Assembly (NCBI RefSeq): GCF_002266435.3
Contig: NZ_CP029426.2
Location: 5,238,001 to 5,302,000, forward strand
Length of the DNA stretch: 64,000 nt
Direction: 5' to 3'
Source of the DNA: Bradyrhizobium amphicarpaeae
Lineage (GTDB): Bacteria; Pseudomonadota; Alphaproteobacteria; Rhizobiales; Xanthobacteraceae
How positions within the stretch are numbered: the first letter of the stretch is position 1; each line of letters begins with the position of its first letter. Made by a program: the position numbers and the translations under genes. The notes under the pieces are model-generated. The model had not been told where the DNA came from. It did no database searches and saw nothing but the letters and a program-made list of their open reading frames with translations. Below are positions 1 to 9,140 of the stretch, one piece after another.

Positions 1-85
1 CGTGCTGGTCCTGCTCTCCCGCGCGCGCAGCGGCGGCTCGACCGCACCAGCCGCGCTCGGCACCGTGTTCGTGCCGGACCGCTGA
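1..85 (+). CDS. C-terminal tail of an upstream gene, possibly ABC permease (partial)
   Basis: Reading frame 2 is open from the first base to a TGA at 83-85 and gives 27 residues that begin hydrophobic and end with a short polar tail (VFVPDR). It sits about 75 bases before a BMP-type substrate-binding protein on the same strand. In that transporter class a permease gene often precedes the binding protein, so an ABC permease C-terminus is the likeliest identity. The fragment is too short to prove a family. Confidence 0.4.
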   Translation, partial: VLVLLSRARSGGSTAPAALGTVFVPDR

Positions 86-161
86 ATTGCATTTCCGCAA
101 CGGGCGCGACGGGGCGCGCAATTGCGGATCGTGGCTTTCCCCTGATGTTTGGAGATCGATG

Positions 162-1238
162 ATGAGGAAATCACTTCTTGCGCTGGCCACCGGACTCCTG
201 CTTGCCGGCAGCGTCAGTGCAGCCTCCGCCGCCGACAAGCTCAAGGTCGGCTTCATCTATCTGGGTCCGATCGGCGATCTCGGCTGGACCTATCAGCACG
301 ATCTTGCGCGCCAGGCGCTGGTGAAGGAGCTGGGTGACAAGATCGAGACCACCTATCTCGAGAACGTGCCCGAAGGCCCCGACGCCGAGCGCTCCATCGA
401 GCAGCTCGTCCGCGCCGGCAACAAGCTGATCTTCACGACGTCGTTCGGCTACATGGACCCGACGCTGAAGGTCGCGAAAAAATATCCGAACGTCCATTTC
501 GAGCACGCCACCGGCTACAAGCGCAACCCGAACATGTCGACCTACTCGGCGAAATGGTTTCAGGGCCGCTACATCCAGGGGCTGATCGCGGCCAAGATGT
601 CGAAGTCCGGCGTGCTCGGCTATATCGGCTCGTTCCCGATTCCGGAGGTCGTCTCCGGCATCAACGCGACGATGCTGGCGGCGCAGACCATCAACCCGAA
701 CATCAAGGTCAAGATCATCTGGGCCAACACCTGGTTCGACCCCGGCAAGGAGGCCGACGCAGCCAAGGCGCTGATCGACCAAGGCGCCGACGTCATCATG
801 CAGCACACGGATTCGCCAGCCGCGATGCAGATCGCCAGCGAACGCGGCAAGCTCGCCTTCGGCCAGGACTCCGAGATGATCAAGTTCGGGCCCAAGACCC
901 AGCTGACCTCGATCCTCGATACCTGGGGCCCCTATTACATAGAGCGGGTCAAGGCCGAGCTCGCCGGCACCTGGAAGTCGGAGGATAGCTGGGGCGGCCT
1001 CGACAGTCACATGTTCGCGATGGCGCCCTATACCAACATGCCTGACGACGTGAAAAAATTGGCCGAGGATGCCCAGGCCGCAATCATCGCGGGCAAGCTG
1101 AATCCGTTCAAGTGCCCGATCGTTGGGCAGGACGGCAAGCCGGTCGAGTGCAAAGGCGGCGATCACCTCGACGACGGCCAGATTCTCGGTATGAATTTCT
1201 ACGTCAAAGGCATCGACGACAAGCTTCCGGGCAAGTAG
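162..1238 (+). CDS. BMP-family ABC transporter substrate-binding protein
   Basis: Periplasmic lipoprotein-like or secreted binding protein of the basic membrane protein (BMP/Med) family, which delivers nucleosides or purines to an ABC importer. A signal peptide covers about residues 1-23 (MRKSLLALATGLLLAG start, AASAA cleavage area). The mature part opens with KVGFIYLGPIGDLGW, the typical first strand and ligand loop of BMP proteins, and carries the later conserved HTDSPAAMQ stretch. ATG codons lie at 159 and 162; GGAG at 151-154 is better spaced for 162. It is followed on the opposite strand by 8-oxoguanine deaminase, so purine or nucleoside uptake is the likely role. Substrate specificity is inferred from family and neighbours. 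Confidence 0.88.
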   Translation: MRKSLLALATGLLLAGSVSAASAADKLKVGFIYLGPIGDLGWTYQHDLARQALVKELGDKIETTYLENVPEGPDAERSIEQLVRAGNKLIFTTSFGYMDPTLKVAKKYPNVHFEHATGYKRNPNMSTYSAKWFQGRYIQGLIAAKMSKSGVLGYIGSFPIPEVVSGINATMLAAQTINPNIKVKIIWANTWFDPGKEADAAKALIDQGADVIMQHTDSPAAMQIASERGKLAFGQDSEMIKFGPKTQLTSILDTWGPYYIERVKAELAGTWKSEDSWGGLDSHMFAMAPYTNMPDDVKKLAEDAQAAIIAGKLNPFKCPIVGQDGKPVECKGGDHLDDGQILGMNFYVKGIDDKLPGK

Positions 1239-1332
1239 CACGCTTCTTGCTTTACCCAAATCACCTGCTCCTCCCGGAGGAGGTTCGGAGGGGGTGGCCA
1301 GAAGCACCCGGCACTTGTGGTCGCCCCCTCTT

Positions 1333-2682
1333 TCATCCCATCCGCATGGCCTCCGCCGCCGAACTGTGGCGACGGATGAGGTCTGTCACGTCGAGGCCCG
1401 GGATCGCGCCATCGATCACGGCCCATTTTCCCGCTACCATCACGCGGTCGGCCCGATGCGCTCCGCACAACACCAGCGCGGCCAAGGGGTCGCCATGGCC
1501 GGAGAAGCGCAGCTCGTCGAGCCTGAACAGCGCGAGGTCCGCAGCCTTGCCGACCGCGATCTCGCCGAGTTCCGGTCGGCCGACGCAGGCCGCCGAGCCC
1601 TTGGTGGCCCAGCGCAGCGCATCCTTGTGGCTGACTTTCGCTACGCCATAGCGAGCCCGTTGCAGCAGGAAGGCGGCACGGACCTCCTGCATCAGGTTCG
1701 AGCCGTCGTTCGAGGCCGAGCCGTCGACGCCGAGCCCCATGCCGACGCCGGCCTCCTCCATCTCGCAGACCGGGCAGCAGCCGGACGCCAGCAGCTGATT
1801 GCTGCACGCGCAATGGCTGATGGTCGTCTTCGCCTTGCCTAGCCGTTTCATCTCGTCGGCGTTGAAGAATATGCCGTGGGCGAGCCAGGTCCGCGCGTTG
1901 AGCCAGCCGCATTGCTCGAGATAGTCGAGCGGACGGCAGCCATACATCTGCTCGCAGAATTTGTTCTCGTCTTCCGTCTCGGCGAGATGGGTGTGCAGGC
2001 GCACGTCGAGCTTGCCGGCGAGATCGGCGGTGGCGCGCATCAGCGACGTCGTCACCGAGAACGGCGAGCACGGCGCCAGCGCGATCTGCACCATCGCGTC
2101 CGCGCCGCGCTGGTGATGCCTGGCCACCGCGCGCGCGCTGTCGGCGAGGATCGTGTCCTCGTCCTGCACGACACTGTCAGGCGGCAGGCCGCCATCGCGC
2201 TGCGACAGGTTCATCGAGCCGCGCGTCAGCAGGACGCGCATGCCGAGCCGCTTTGCGACGCCGACCTCGATATCGACGGCGTCCTCAAGGCCCGCCGGGA
2301 AGACGTAGTGATGGTCCGTCGTGGTGGTGCAGCCCGAGAGCAGCAGCTCGGACATCGCCACGGTGACGCCGAGCTCGAGCGCCTTGGGCGTCAGCTTCGC
2401 CCAGACCGGATAGAGCGCCTGCAGCCAGGGGAACAGCTCCCGGTCCATCGCCGCCGGCAGCGCCCGCGTCAGCGTCTGGTAGAAGTGATGATGGGTGTTG
2501 ATCAGGCCCGGCAGCACGACGTGTTCGCTGGCATCGAACACCGCGACATCCGCCGTCGCAGGCGTGCGGCCCGCCGGCACCAGCTCGACGATCCGGCCAT
2601 CCTTCACCACGATCCCGCGCGCGGCGCCGTCGGCGAGGATGGCCAGCGGATCCCGGATCCAGATCGGAGTTGCATCGCTCAT
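1333..2682 (-). CDS. 8-oxoguanine deaminase-like amidohydrolase (TRZ/ATZ family)
   Basis: Metal-dependent amidohydrolase of 449 residues, a full-length member of the cytosine deaminase/atrazine chlorohydrolase group. The N-terminal metal ligands are in the NTHHHFYQTLTRA motif (residues about 62-74), which is characteristic of 8-oxoguanine deaminases; the later HTHLAE, SHCACSN and LGVDGSASND motifs supply the remaining His and Asp ligands. The reaction expected is 8-oxoguanine to urate plus ammonia, which fits the downstream urate pathway genes in this cluster. It is divergent from the xanthine dehydrogenase genes with a 161-base shared upstream region. Another aminopurine or guanine-type substrate cannot be excluded. 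Confidence 0.85.
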   Translation of the reverse strand: MSDATPIWIRDPLAILADGAARGIVVKDGRIVELVPAGRTPATADVAVFDASEHVVLPGLINTHHHFYQTLTRALPAAMDRELFPWLQALYPVWAKLTPKALELGVTVAMSELLLSGCTTTTDHHYVFPAGLEDAVDIEVGVAKRLGMRVLLTRGSMNLSQRDGGLPPDSVVQDEDTILADSARAVARHHQRGADAMVQIALAPCSPFSVTTSLMRATADLAGKLDVRLHTHLAETEDENKFCEQMYGCRPLDYLEQCGWLNARTWLAHGIFFNADEMKRLGKAKTTISHCACSNQLLASGCCPVCEMEEAGVGMGLGVDGSASNDGSNLMQEVRAAFLLQRARYGVAKVSHKDALRWATKGSAACVGRPELGEIAVGKAADLALFRLDELRFSGHGDPLAALVLCGAHRADRVMVAGKWAVIDGAIPGLDVTDLIRRHSSAAEAMRMG

Positions 2683-2783
2683 GATCTCGCTTCTCCCTTA
2701 CATCCGCTGACAGGCCTGCCAGGTAAAGGCCGGCCCGGTCACCTGCGCGCGACCACTTGTTTGTTGCGACTTGGCTCCGGTCT

Positions 2784-2809
2784 TGCAAGACTCATCTGCA
2801 AGACTCATC
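2784..2809. repeat. 13-bp tandem direct repeat in divergent purine promoter region
   Basis: TGCAAGACTCATC occurs twice head to tail with no gap (2784-2796 and 2797-2809). The first copy overlaps a small palindrome, TCTTGCAAGA at 2781-2790. The pair lies between the divergent starts of the deaminase (2682) and the dehydrogenase FAD subunit (2844), where a shared operator would be expected. Function is inference. Confidence 0.5.
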
Positions 2810-2843
2810 GCCACGATTCACCGGCGGAAGCTTTGGCGCAGCC

Positions 2844-3671
2844 ATGGATTTGAATACCATCACGACAGTGGCCCATCCGCAAACACGGGCGCAATTGCCG
2901 GCCTGGACGGCAGGCGATGCCTGGCTCGCGGGCGGGACCTGGCTGTTCTCGGAACCACAGGCGCACCTCGCACGGCTGATCGATCTCACCGACATGAAAT
3001 GGCCGGCGCTGACGATCAGCGAAAGCCATCTCAGCATCGCCGCCACTTGCACGGTCGCGCAATTTGACGCACTTGCCTGCCCGTCCGATTGGCTCGCCGC
3101 GCCGCTGATCAACCAGTGCTGCCGCGCCTTCCTTGCATCGTTCAAGATCTGGAAGGCCGCGACCGTCGGCGGCAATCTCTGCATGTCGCTGCCGGCGGGA
3201 CCGATGATCTCGCTCACCGCAGCGCTCGACGGCGTCTGCACCATCTGGAAAGCCGGCGGCGGTGAGCAGCGGATTCCTGTCGCGGAGTTTGTCACCGGCA
3301 ACCAGCGCAACCGCCTGACGCCGGGCGACCTGCTCCGGCAGGTCGATATTCCGATTGCCATGCTGAAACGCCGCACCGCGTTTCGCCAGATCTCGCTGGC
3401 GCCGGTCGGCCGCTCGGCGGCGCTCGTGATCGGCAGCCTCGATGCCGATGGCCCGCTGACGCTGACAGTCACCGCCTCCACGGTACGGCCGATCCAATTG
3501 TCCTTCGCCAAGCCGCCCGATGCGGGGGCGCTTCGCGATGCGATCGTCCAGCAGATCACGGACGATCTGTACCACACCGACATCCACGGCCAGCCGCTCT
3601 GGCGCAGGCACATGACATTGCGGCTCGTCGAAGAGGTTCGCCGCGAGCTGCTTGGGGCAATGCCGTCATGA
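2844..3671 (+). CDS. Xanthine dehydrogenase-type FAD-binding subunit
   Basis: FAD-binding (CO dehydrogenase medium-chain type) subunit of a molybdenum hydroxylase, 275 residues, about the usual size. Visible features are the AGGTWLFSE segment (about residues 29-37) and ATVGGNLCMSLPAGPM (about residues 107-122), both matching the pyrophosphate and isoalloxazine-contacting loops of the family. The frame is open further upstream, but the start at 2844 matches the family's N-terminus. The stop overlaps the start of the next gene by 4 bases (ATGA), so the subunits are translationally coupled. Clustering with urate-pathway enzymes supports hypoxanthine/xanthine oxidation. Confidence 0.85.
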   Translation: MDLNTITTVAHPQTRAQLPAWTAGDAWLAGGTWLFSEPQAHLARLIDLTDMKWPALTISESHLSIAATCTVAQFDALACPSDWLAAPLINQCCRAFLASFKIWKAATVGGNLCMSLPAGPMISLTAALDGVCTIWKAGGGEQRIPVAEFVTGNQRNRLTPGDLLRQVDIPIAMLKRRTAFRQISLAPVGRSAALVIGSLDADGPLTLTVTASTVRPIQLSFAKPPDAGALRDAIVQQITDDLYHTDIHGQPLWRRHMTLRLVEEVRRELLGAMPS

Positions 3672-6397
3672 GCGTCGAGGTCAACGGCAAGCCCTTTACG
3701 CAGGAGCCGCGCGCCGGGCAGTGCCTGCGCACGTTCCTGCGCGAGCTCGGTCATTTCGGCGTGAAAAAAGGCTGCGATGCCGGTGACTGCGGCGCCTGCA
3801 CCGTGCTGCTCGACGGCGAGCCTGTACACAGCTGCCTGATCCCGGCGTTCCGGGCCGAGGGACGCAGTGTGACCACGATCGAAGGCCTGGGCGGCGAGCA
3901 TGGCGCACATCCGATGCAGCAGGCCTTCCTCGACGCGCAGGGCTTTCAATGCGGCTTCTGCACCGCCGGCATGATTCTGACCTGCGCCTCGCTGAACCAG
4001 GCGCAGCGCACCGATCTCGGTGCAGCACTGAAGGGCAATATCTGCCGTTGCACCGGCTATCGTGCGATCGAGGATGCGTTGCTGGGCAAGACCAATGTCG
4101 AGCCGAGCGTCGAGGCCGGCGCTGCGTTCGGCCGCAGCCTGCCGGCACCCGCAGGCCCCGACATTGTGCGCGGCAACGCGCGCTATACGTTCGATACCGC
4201 CATCGACGGCCTGCTTCACGTCAAGCTGGTGCGTTCGCCTCATGCGCATGCCAGGATCGTCGCGATCGACAAGTCGGATGCGCTGCGCGTTGCCGGCGTG
4301 CACGCGGTGCTGACGCATGAAGACGCGCCTTCGATGCTGATCTCGACCGCGCGGCACGAGAAGGACTGGATGGACCCCGAGGACACCCGCGTTCTCGACG
4401 ACGTCGTCCGCTTCATCGGCCAGAGGGTTGCCGCAATCGTCGCCGACAGCGAAGCCGCCGCCGAGGAGGCCTGCCGCAGGCTCAAGCTCGATTACGAGAT
4501 TTTGCCTGCGCTGATCGATCCGGAACAGGCAATGATGCCGGGTGCGCCCGTCATTCATCCCGACCGCACCACCGCGAACCGCATCGCCGACGCTCAGCGT
4601 AACCTCGCCGCGGAGACGCATGGCGAGTACGGCGATGTCGCAACCGCGCTCGCGACATCTGCCGTCACCTACGAGGGCACCTTCCACAGTCATCGCGTGC
4701 AGCATGCGGCGCTGGAGACCCATGGCGGCCTCGCCTGGCTCGATGAAGCGGGCGTGCTCAATGTCCGCACCTCGACGCAGGTGCCGTTCCTGACCCGGCG
4801 CGCGCTGGCGGATATCTTCGAGCTTCCTCCCGACAAGGTCCGCGTGTTCTGCGAGCGTGTCGGCGGCGGGTTTGGCGGCAAGCAGGAGATGTTCGTCGAG
4901 GACATTCTGGCGCTCGCTGCGCTCAAGACGGGACGTCCGGTGAAGCTGGAGTTCACCCGCGAGGAGCAGTTCACCGCGACCTCGACCCGGCACCCGATGC
5001 GGGTCCGGATCAAGGCCGGAGCGGATGCCGACGGCAAGCTCACCGCGCTCCAGCTCGACGTGCTCTCCAACACCGGCGCTTACGGCAATCACGCCGGCCC
5101 GGTGATGTTCCATTCGCTGTCCGAGTCCATCGCCGTCTACAATTGCCCGAACAAGCGGGTCGACGGCTACGCAGTCTACACCAACACGGTGCCGGCGGGC
5201 GCGTTTCGCGGCTATGGACTGCCGCAGACGCTGATCGCGATCGAGGCCGCGATCGACGAGCTGGGCAAGCAACTCGGCATCAACCCCTACGAGATGCGAC
5301 GGCGCAACATCGTCAGGGACGGCGATCCCATGCTGTCGCCGCCGCCGTCCGAATTTCACGACGTGCTCTACGGCTCCTACGGGCTCGACCAGTGCCTCGA
5401 CCTGGTCGAGCGCGCGATGCAGGCCGACGGCCCGCAGCCGGAGCTGTCGCCGGACTGGCTGATCGGTGACGGCATCGCGCTGACCATGATCGACACCGTG
5501 CCGCCGGCAGGCCACTTCGCCGACGCGACGATCGCGCTTGGCGATGACGGCGGCTTCGATCTCACCGTCGGCACCGCCGAATTCGGCAACGGCACCAGTA
5601 CCGTCCACCGGCAGATTGCCGCGACCACGCTGGCGACCACCGTCGACAGGATCCGCCTGCGCCAGTCCGACACCGCCCATGGCGGCCACGACACCGGCGC
5701 CTATGGCAGCGCGGGCATGTTCGTCGCCGGCAAGGCGACGCACGCGGCAGCCGTGCAGCTCGCGGCCGAATTGAAGGCCGCCGCCGCCGGCGCGTGGCTC
5801 TGTGACGTCGGGGGTTGCGTGCTCGAGGACAACGCCGTCGTCAGCGGCGTCCGGCGCATGCCGTTCGCGGAGTTGGTGAAGCTCGCCCGCGAACGCGGGC
5901 AGCCGTTCGCAGGCAGCGGCAATTCCGCGGGCACGCCGCGTTCGGTCGGCTTCAACGTCCAGGGTTTTCGTATCGCCGTGAACAAGGCCACCGGCGAGCT
6001 CAGGATCCTCCGGAGCGTCCACGCCGCAGACGCAGGCGTCGTCGCCAATCCCATGCAGTGCCGCGGTCAGGTCGAAGGCGGCGTCGCGCAGGCACTTGGT
6101 GCTGCGCTCTACGAGGAGATGGTGATCGACGCCGAGGGGCGCGTCACCAACCCGAAATTCCGCGACTACCACCTGCCCTCCTTCGCCGACGTGCCGCGCA
6201 CCGACGTGTTCTTCGCCGAGACGTCCGACACGATCGGGCCGCTAGGGGCGAAGTCGATGAGCGAGAGCCCGTACAATCCGGTCGCCGCCGCGCTCGGCAA
6301 CGCGATCGCGGATGCCACCGGCATCCGCTTCACAGCGCCGCCGTTCAAGCCGGACCGGCTGTTTCCGGCGCTGCACGCGAAGTTCGGCGGCTACTAG
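3668..6397 (+). CDS. Xanthine dehydrogenase-type molybdenum hydroxylase, fused 2Fe-2S and Mo domains
   Basis: This 909-residue protein fuses a small 2Fe-2S subunit to the large molybdopterin subunit. Residues 1-150 hold the plant-type cluster (GCDAGDCGACT) and the second cluster (CGFCTAG and CRCTG). The rest is the Mo domain: GGGFGGKQE, GAFRGYG and, near the C-terminus, GAKSMSESP containing the probable catalytic Glu. With the preceding FAD subunit it makes a complete hydroxylase. The usual bacterial XdhA/XdhB split puts FeS with FAD, so an FeS-Mo fusion with separate FAD is a less common layout. Xanthine is the likely substrate from the neighbours, but another purine or N-heterocycle is possible. 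Its TAG stop interlocks with the convergent gene in a shared CTAG. Confidence 0.85.
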   Translation: MSVEVNGKPFTQEPRAGQCLRTFLRELGHFGVKKGCDAGDCGACTVLLDGEPVHSCLIPAFRAEGRSVTTIEGLGGEHGAHPMQQAFLDAQGFQCGFCTAGMILTCASLNQAQRTDLGAALKGNICRCTGYRAIEDALLGKTNVEPSVEAGAAFGRSLPAPAGPDIVRGNARYTFDTAIDGLLHVKLVRSPHAHARIVAIDKSDALRVAGVHAVLTHEDAPSMLISTARHEKDWMDPEDTRVLDDVVRFIGQRVAAIVADSEAAAEEACRRLKLDYEILPALIDPEQAMMPGAPVIHPDRTTANRIADAQRNLAAETHGEYGDVATALATSAVTYEGTFHSHRVQHAALETHGGLAWLDEAGVLNVRTSTQVPFLTRRALADIFELPPDKVRVFCERVGGGFGGKQEMFVEDILALAALKTGRPVKLEFTREEQFTATSTRHPMRVRIKAGADADGKLTALQLDVLSNTGAYGNHAGPVMFHSLSESIAVYNCPNKRVDGYAVYTNTVPAGAFRGYGLPQTLIAIEAAIDELGKQLGINPYEMRRRNIVRDGDPMLSPPPSEFHDVLYGSYGLDQCLDLVERAMQADGPQPELSPDWLIGDGIALTMIDTVPPAGHFADATIALGDDGGFDLTVGTAEFGNGTSTVHRQIAATTLATTVDRIRLRQSDTAHGGHDTGAYGSAGMFVAGKATHAAAVQLAAELKAAAAGAWLCDVGGCVLEDNAVVSGVRRMPFAELVKLARERGQPFAGSGNSAGTPRSVGFNVQGFRIAVNKATGELRILRSVHAADAGVVANPMQCRGQVEGGVAQALGAALYEEMVIDAEGRVTNPKFRDYHLPSFADVPRTDVFFAETSDTIGPLGAKSMSESPYNPVAAALGNAIADATGIRFTAPPFKPDRLFPALHAKFGGY

Positions 6398-7290
6398 CTG
6401 CCGCGATAGGTCGAATAGCTCCAGGGCGTGACCAATAGCGGCACGTGATAGTGTCCCTCCGGCTCGCTGACGGCGAAGCGCAGCGGGATATCGTCGAGGA
6501 ATGGCGGGTCCGTGAGCTGCACGTTGCGCTCGACATAGTACTTGGCAACGCTGAATTTGAGCTCGTAGCGGCCGATCGGCAGCGGCCTACCACCGATCAA
6601 CGGCTGGTCGGTGCGACCGTCGGCGTTGGTGACCGCGCGCGCGATCACGCGGCTCTCGCCGAGGCTTGCAAGCTCGACGAGCTCAATCGGAATTCCCGGC
6701 GCCGGCTTGCCAGTCTGATTGTCCAGCACATGGGTCGAGAGCCGACCGTGCACCTTCAACCTGTCGTCGGCCATGACGAGCTGATCCAGCCGCAGTGCGG
6801 AGATGCGGCCGATCTCCTCGATCGCGCGCCGCGTCTCGGTCTTGGCGATGTTACGCAACCGCGTCTCGAAGTCGTTCAGCACCGAATCCTTCGTGTGACG
6901 ACGGACGCAGACGATATAGGGGATGCCGAACTTGTCGCGATAGGCAGTGTTGACGCGCTCGAACGCGGCGTATTCGGCCTCCGACAGCCGGTCGAGGCCG
7001 GCGCTGTTCTGCTCGTCGGTCGATTCCGCCGTCAGTCCCGCCGCGCGCTGGGTCTTGTTGGCGAGATCGGGATGCGCCCGGAGCAGCGCCAGCTGTACGT
7101 CGGGTTCGGCGCTCTGGATCGCCGCCATCAGTGCCGTATGCAACTGGTTGATGCCGGCGAAGGGCCGCTGCCCGGCGAGCTTCTCGGCGATCCACGGCGA
7201 ATATTCGACGACATTGGCGAGCGTCGCGACGAAATCGGCCTTGCTTGCTGCATTGAGATCGGCGAGCGAAATCTGCGGCATCGTTCTCAT
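6394..7290 (-). CDS. uraD-uraH: Fused OHCU decarboxylase (UraD) / 5-hydroxyisourate hydrolase (UraH)
   Basis: Bifunctional enzyme that hydrolyses 5-hydroxyisourate and decarboxylates OHCU to S-allantoin. Residues about 1-170 are the UraD domain, with the conserved FAGINQLHTAL (active-site His region) and LRAHPDLA motifs. Residues about 185-298 are the transthyretin-like UraH domain, opening LKVHGRLSTHVLD and ending in the diagnostic YRGS tetrapeptide. The ATG at 7290 overlaps the stop of puuE (ATGA), giving MRTMPQ; a second ATG at 7281 is an alternative. Decarboxylase-then-hydrolase order in one chain couples consecutive steps in reverse order. The pathway still needs a urate oxidase that is not here. 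Confidence 0.92.
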   Translation of the reverse strand: MRTMPQISLADLNAASKADFVATLANVVEYSPWIAEKLAGQRPFAGINQLHTALMAAIQSAEPDVQLALLRAHPDLANKTQRAAGLTAESTDEQNSAGLDRLSEAEYAAFERVNTAYRDKFGIPYIVCVRRHTKDSVLNDFETRLRNIAKTETRRAIEEIGRISALRLDQLVMADDRLKVHGRLSTHVLDNQTGKPAPGIPIELVELASLGESRVIARAVTNADGRTDQPLIGGRPLPIGRYELKFSVAKYYVERNVQLTDPPFLDDIPLRFAVSEPEGHYHVPLLVTPWSYSTYRGS

Positions 7291-8216
7291 CCGATCTCGA
7301 ACGCATCGAGATGCGCGTGTTTTTCGTGCCAGTGCTGCGCGATCTGCAGCCGCGTCGGCACCCAGACGCGCTCGTGCTTGCCGATGTAATCCAGGAAGCG
7401 CATCAGCCCCGCGGCGCGGCCGGGGCGGCCTGCAAGACGGCAGTGCAGGCCGACCGACATCATCTTCGGCGCGGTCTCGCCTTCGGCATAGAGCACGTCG
7501 AAGGCATCTTTCAGATAGGTGAAGAACTGCTCGCCCTCCGCAAACCCCTGCGGGTTGATGAAGCGCATGTCGTTGGCATCGAGCGTGTAGGGGATGACGA
7601 GCTGCTTGCCGCCCGCGCCCTTGACCCAATAGGGCAGATCGTCGGCATAGGAGTCGCAGAGATAGAGGAAGCCGCCCTCCTCCATCAGCAGACGGTTGGT
7701 GTTGATCGAGGAGCGCCCGGTGTACCAGCCGAGCGGCCGCGATCCGGTGGCCTCGGTGTGGACGCGGATCGACTCGGCGATCTCGGCGCGCTCCTGCGCC
7801 TCGGTCATGTCCTTGTGCTCGATCCATTTCAGGCTGTGGCTGGCGATATCCCAGCCCGCCTCCTTCATGGCGGCGACGATTTCGGGATTGCGCTTGAGCG
7901 CGGTGGCGACGCCGAATACTGTGGTCGGCCAGTTGCGCGCGGTGAACATCCGCCACAGCCGCCAGAAGCCGGCGCGCGAGCCATACTCGAACATTGACTC
8001 GATATTGGCGTGGCGCTGGCCCGGCCAGGGCTGTGCACCGAGCACGTCGGACAGGAAGGCTTCCGAGGCGCGATCGCCGTGCAGGATGTTGTTCTCGCCG
8101 CCTTCCTCGAAATTGACCACGAACTGCACCGCGACCCGCGCATGACCGGGCCACTCGGGATGCGGCGGGTTGCGGCCGTAACCGCGGAGATCGCGCGGGT
8201 AGCGTGCGTCAGTCAC
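7287..8216 (-). CDS. puuE: Allantoinase PuuE (polysaccharide deacetylase fold)
   Basis: Cofactor-independent allantoinase of 309 residues, the usual PuuE length, converting allantoin to allantoate. Diagnostic segments are RDLRGYGRNPPHPEWPGHA near the N-terminus, FVVNFEEGGENN (about residues 32-43), and DIASHSLKW in the NodB-like core. The start is a GTG at 8216 directly after the DUF3830 stop codon, and the 3' end overlaps uraD-uraH by 4 bases, so the three minus-strand genes form one operon. The role is the next step after UraD in urate breakdown. Confidence 0.93.
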   Translation of the reverse strand: MTDARYPRDLRGYGRNPPHPEWPGHARVAVQFVVNFEEGGENNILHGDRASEAFLSDVLGAQPWPGQRHANIESMFEYGSRAGFWRLWRMFTARNWPTTVFGVATALKRNPEIVAAMKEAGWDIASHSLKWIEHKDMTEAQERAEIAESIRVHTEATGSRPLGWYTGRSSINTNRLLMEEGGFLYLCDSYADDLPYWVKGAGGKQLVIPYTLDANDMRFINPQGFAEGEQFFTYLKDAFDVLYAEGETAPKMMSVGLHCRLAGRPGRAAGLMRFLDYIGKHERVWVPTRLQIAQHWHEKHAHLDAFEIG

Positions 8217-8630
8217 TCAGACTTCCTCGAAGCGGATCGGCAACGCGCCCTTCCAGAGCACGCTCTTGCCCAACGTCGCGAGATTCTCCAGCCCTGAGGT
8301 CACGGTGATGAAGTGATTGCCGGCGAGCTGGCCCATCTTGCTTGCGAAGTGGACGCCGCCATAGGCCATCAGGATCTCGGTCTCGCTGATGCCGCCGGGA
8401 TAGAGGATGATCTGGCCCGGCGCGGGATAGCTGGTGTGGTTCTCGTAGCCGACGCCGAAATCGAGATCACCGAGCGGCATCCACACGCCCTCACCGCTCC
8501 AGCGCACATGGATGATGTGGCTTTCGAATGGCAGCGCCTTGCGGAAGGCGGCGACGGTCTTGGGTGCCGCTTGCTCCTCGAAGCGGGCATCGAAGGTGAA
8601 ATCGCCGGCACGGATAACGAGTTTGCTCAT
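8217..8630 (-). CDS. DUF3830 family protein (purine-cluster associated)
   Basis: Small cytosolic protein of 137 residues matching the DUF3830 family, a cyclophilin-like beta fold found repeatedly beside allantoinase and other purine genes. Recognisable stretches are PFESHIIHVRWSGEGVWMPL and the GGISETEILMAYGG loop. The frame extends upstream to 8663, but ATG at 8630 has a purine-rich leader and gives the usual N-terminus MSKLVIRAG. It is the first gene of the minus-strand operon with puuE and uraD-uraH. The biochemical role is unknown; a ligand-binding or isomerase-type accessory function is only a guess. Confidence 0.82.
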   Translation of the reverse strand: MSKLVIRAGDFTFDARFEEQAAPKTVAAFRKALPFESHIIHVRWSGEGVWMPLGDLDFGVGYENHTSYPAPGQIILYPGGISETEILMAYGGVHFASKMGQLAGNHFITVTSGLENLATLGKSVLWKGALPIRFEEV

Positions 8631-8721
8631 CTCATCTCTCTGGATCGGGGCCGGTGGCCCCACGGGTCATTTTGTAAGCAAAGAGCATTCCCGACAGTTT
8701 CGCGCAAGGGGCGCGGACGCA

Positions 8722-8994
8722 TCACCTGCGGTCGTAGGACCAGCCGAAAATGCCGCTCCGCCGCGTCTCCGGCTCCGGCTCGGCGGCCGGCTGCGCTTCC
8801 TTCAAGTCCGCCTGCGGCGGCGGAGGCGGCGCCGGCAGGGTCTCGCATTTCATGGAGTAGACCAGCTTGCCGTCCGCGGTACGCCCGATCGGGGCACAGG
8901 GATCGAGATGTCCGGCCGCGGTCTTCGGCGTCAACTTGACTTGCGCAGCCGCCGGTGAGGTCAGCAGCAGCAGGACCAGCAGATATCTCGACAT
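8722..8994 (-). CDS. Small secreted protein, unknown function
   Basis: A 90-residue protein beginning MSRYLLVLLLLTSPAAAQ, a clear signal peptide with cleavage near residue 18. The mature part contains two Cys (DPCAPIG and MKCETLP) that could form a disulfide, then a Pro/Glu-rich low-complexity tail ending GWSYDRR. I do not recognise a family. It stands alone between the purine operon and a repeat-rich gap. Confidence 0.6.
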   Translation of the reverse strand: MSRYLLVLLLLTSPAAAQVKLTPKTAAGHLDPCAPIGRTADGKLVYSMKCETLPAPPPPPQADLKEAQPAAEPEPETRRSGIFGWSYDRR

Positions 8995-9140
8995 CGTTGT
9001 CGCCTGAAAGCTCGATTGGCCCATTGAACCGGATTGCAGCGGGCGAGTCCATCGGCGCCGGAGGGCGCGATTGCCGAATATTTAGCCGGCGCGCTGCAGC
9101 GGGGGGCACGAGAGGGGGTGCGGCGAGCATGCTCTCTCAA

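Noticed and set aside
2792..6172. A 1126-codon open frame antisense to the xanthine dehydrogenase genes
   Set aside because: High-GC codon bias leaves the opposite strand open; the sense frames have clear cofactor motifs and the antisense translation is His/Asp/Arg-rich with no family motif.
6391..6400. Functional overlap of convergent stop codons in CTAG
   Set aside because: The shared stop is a neat compaction but such four-base tail overlaps are common and imply nothing specific.
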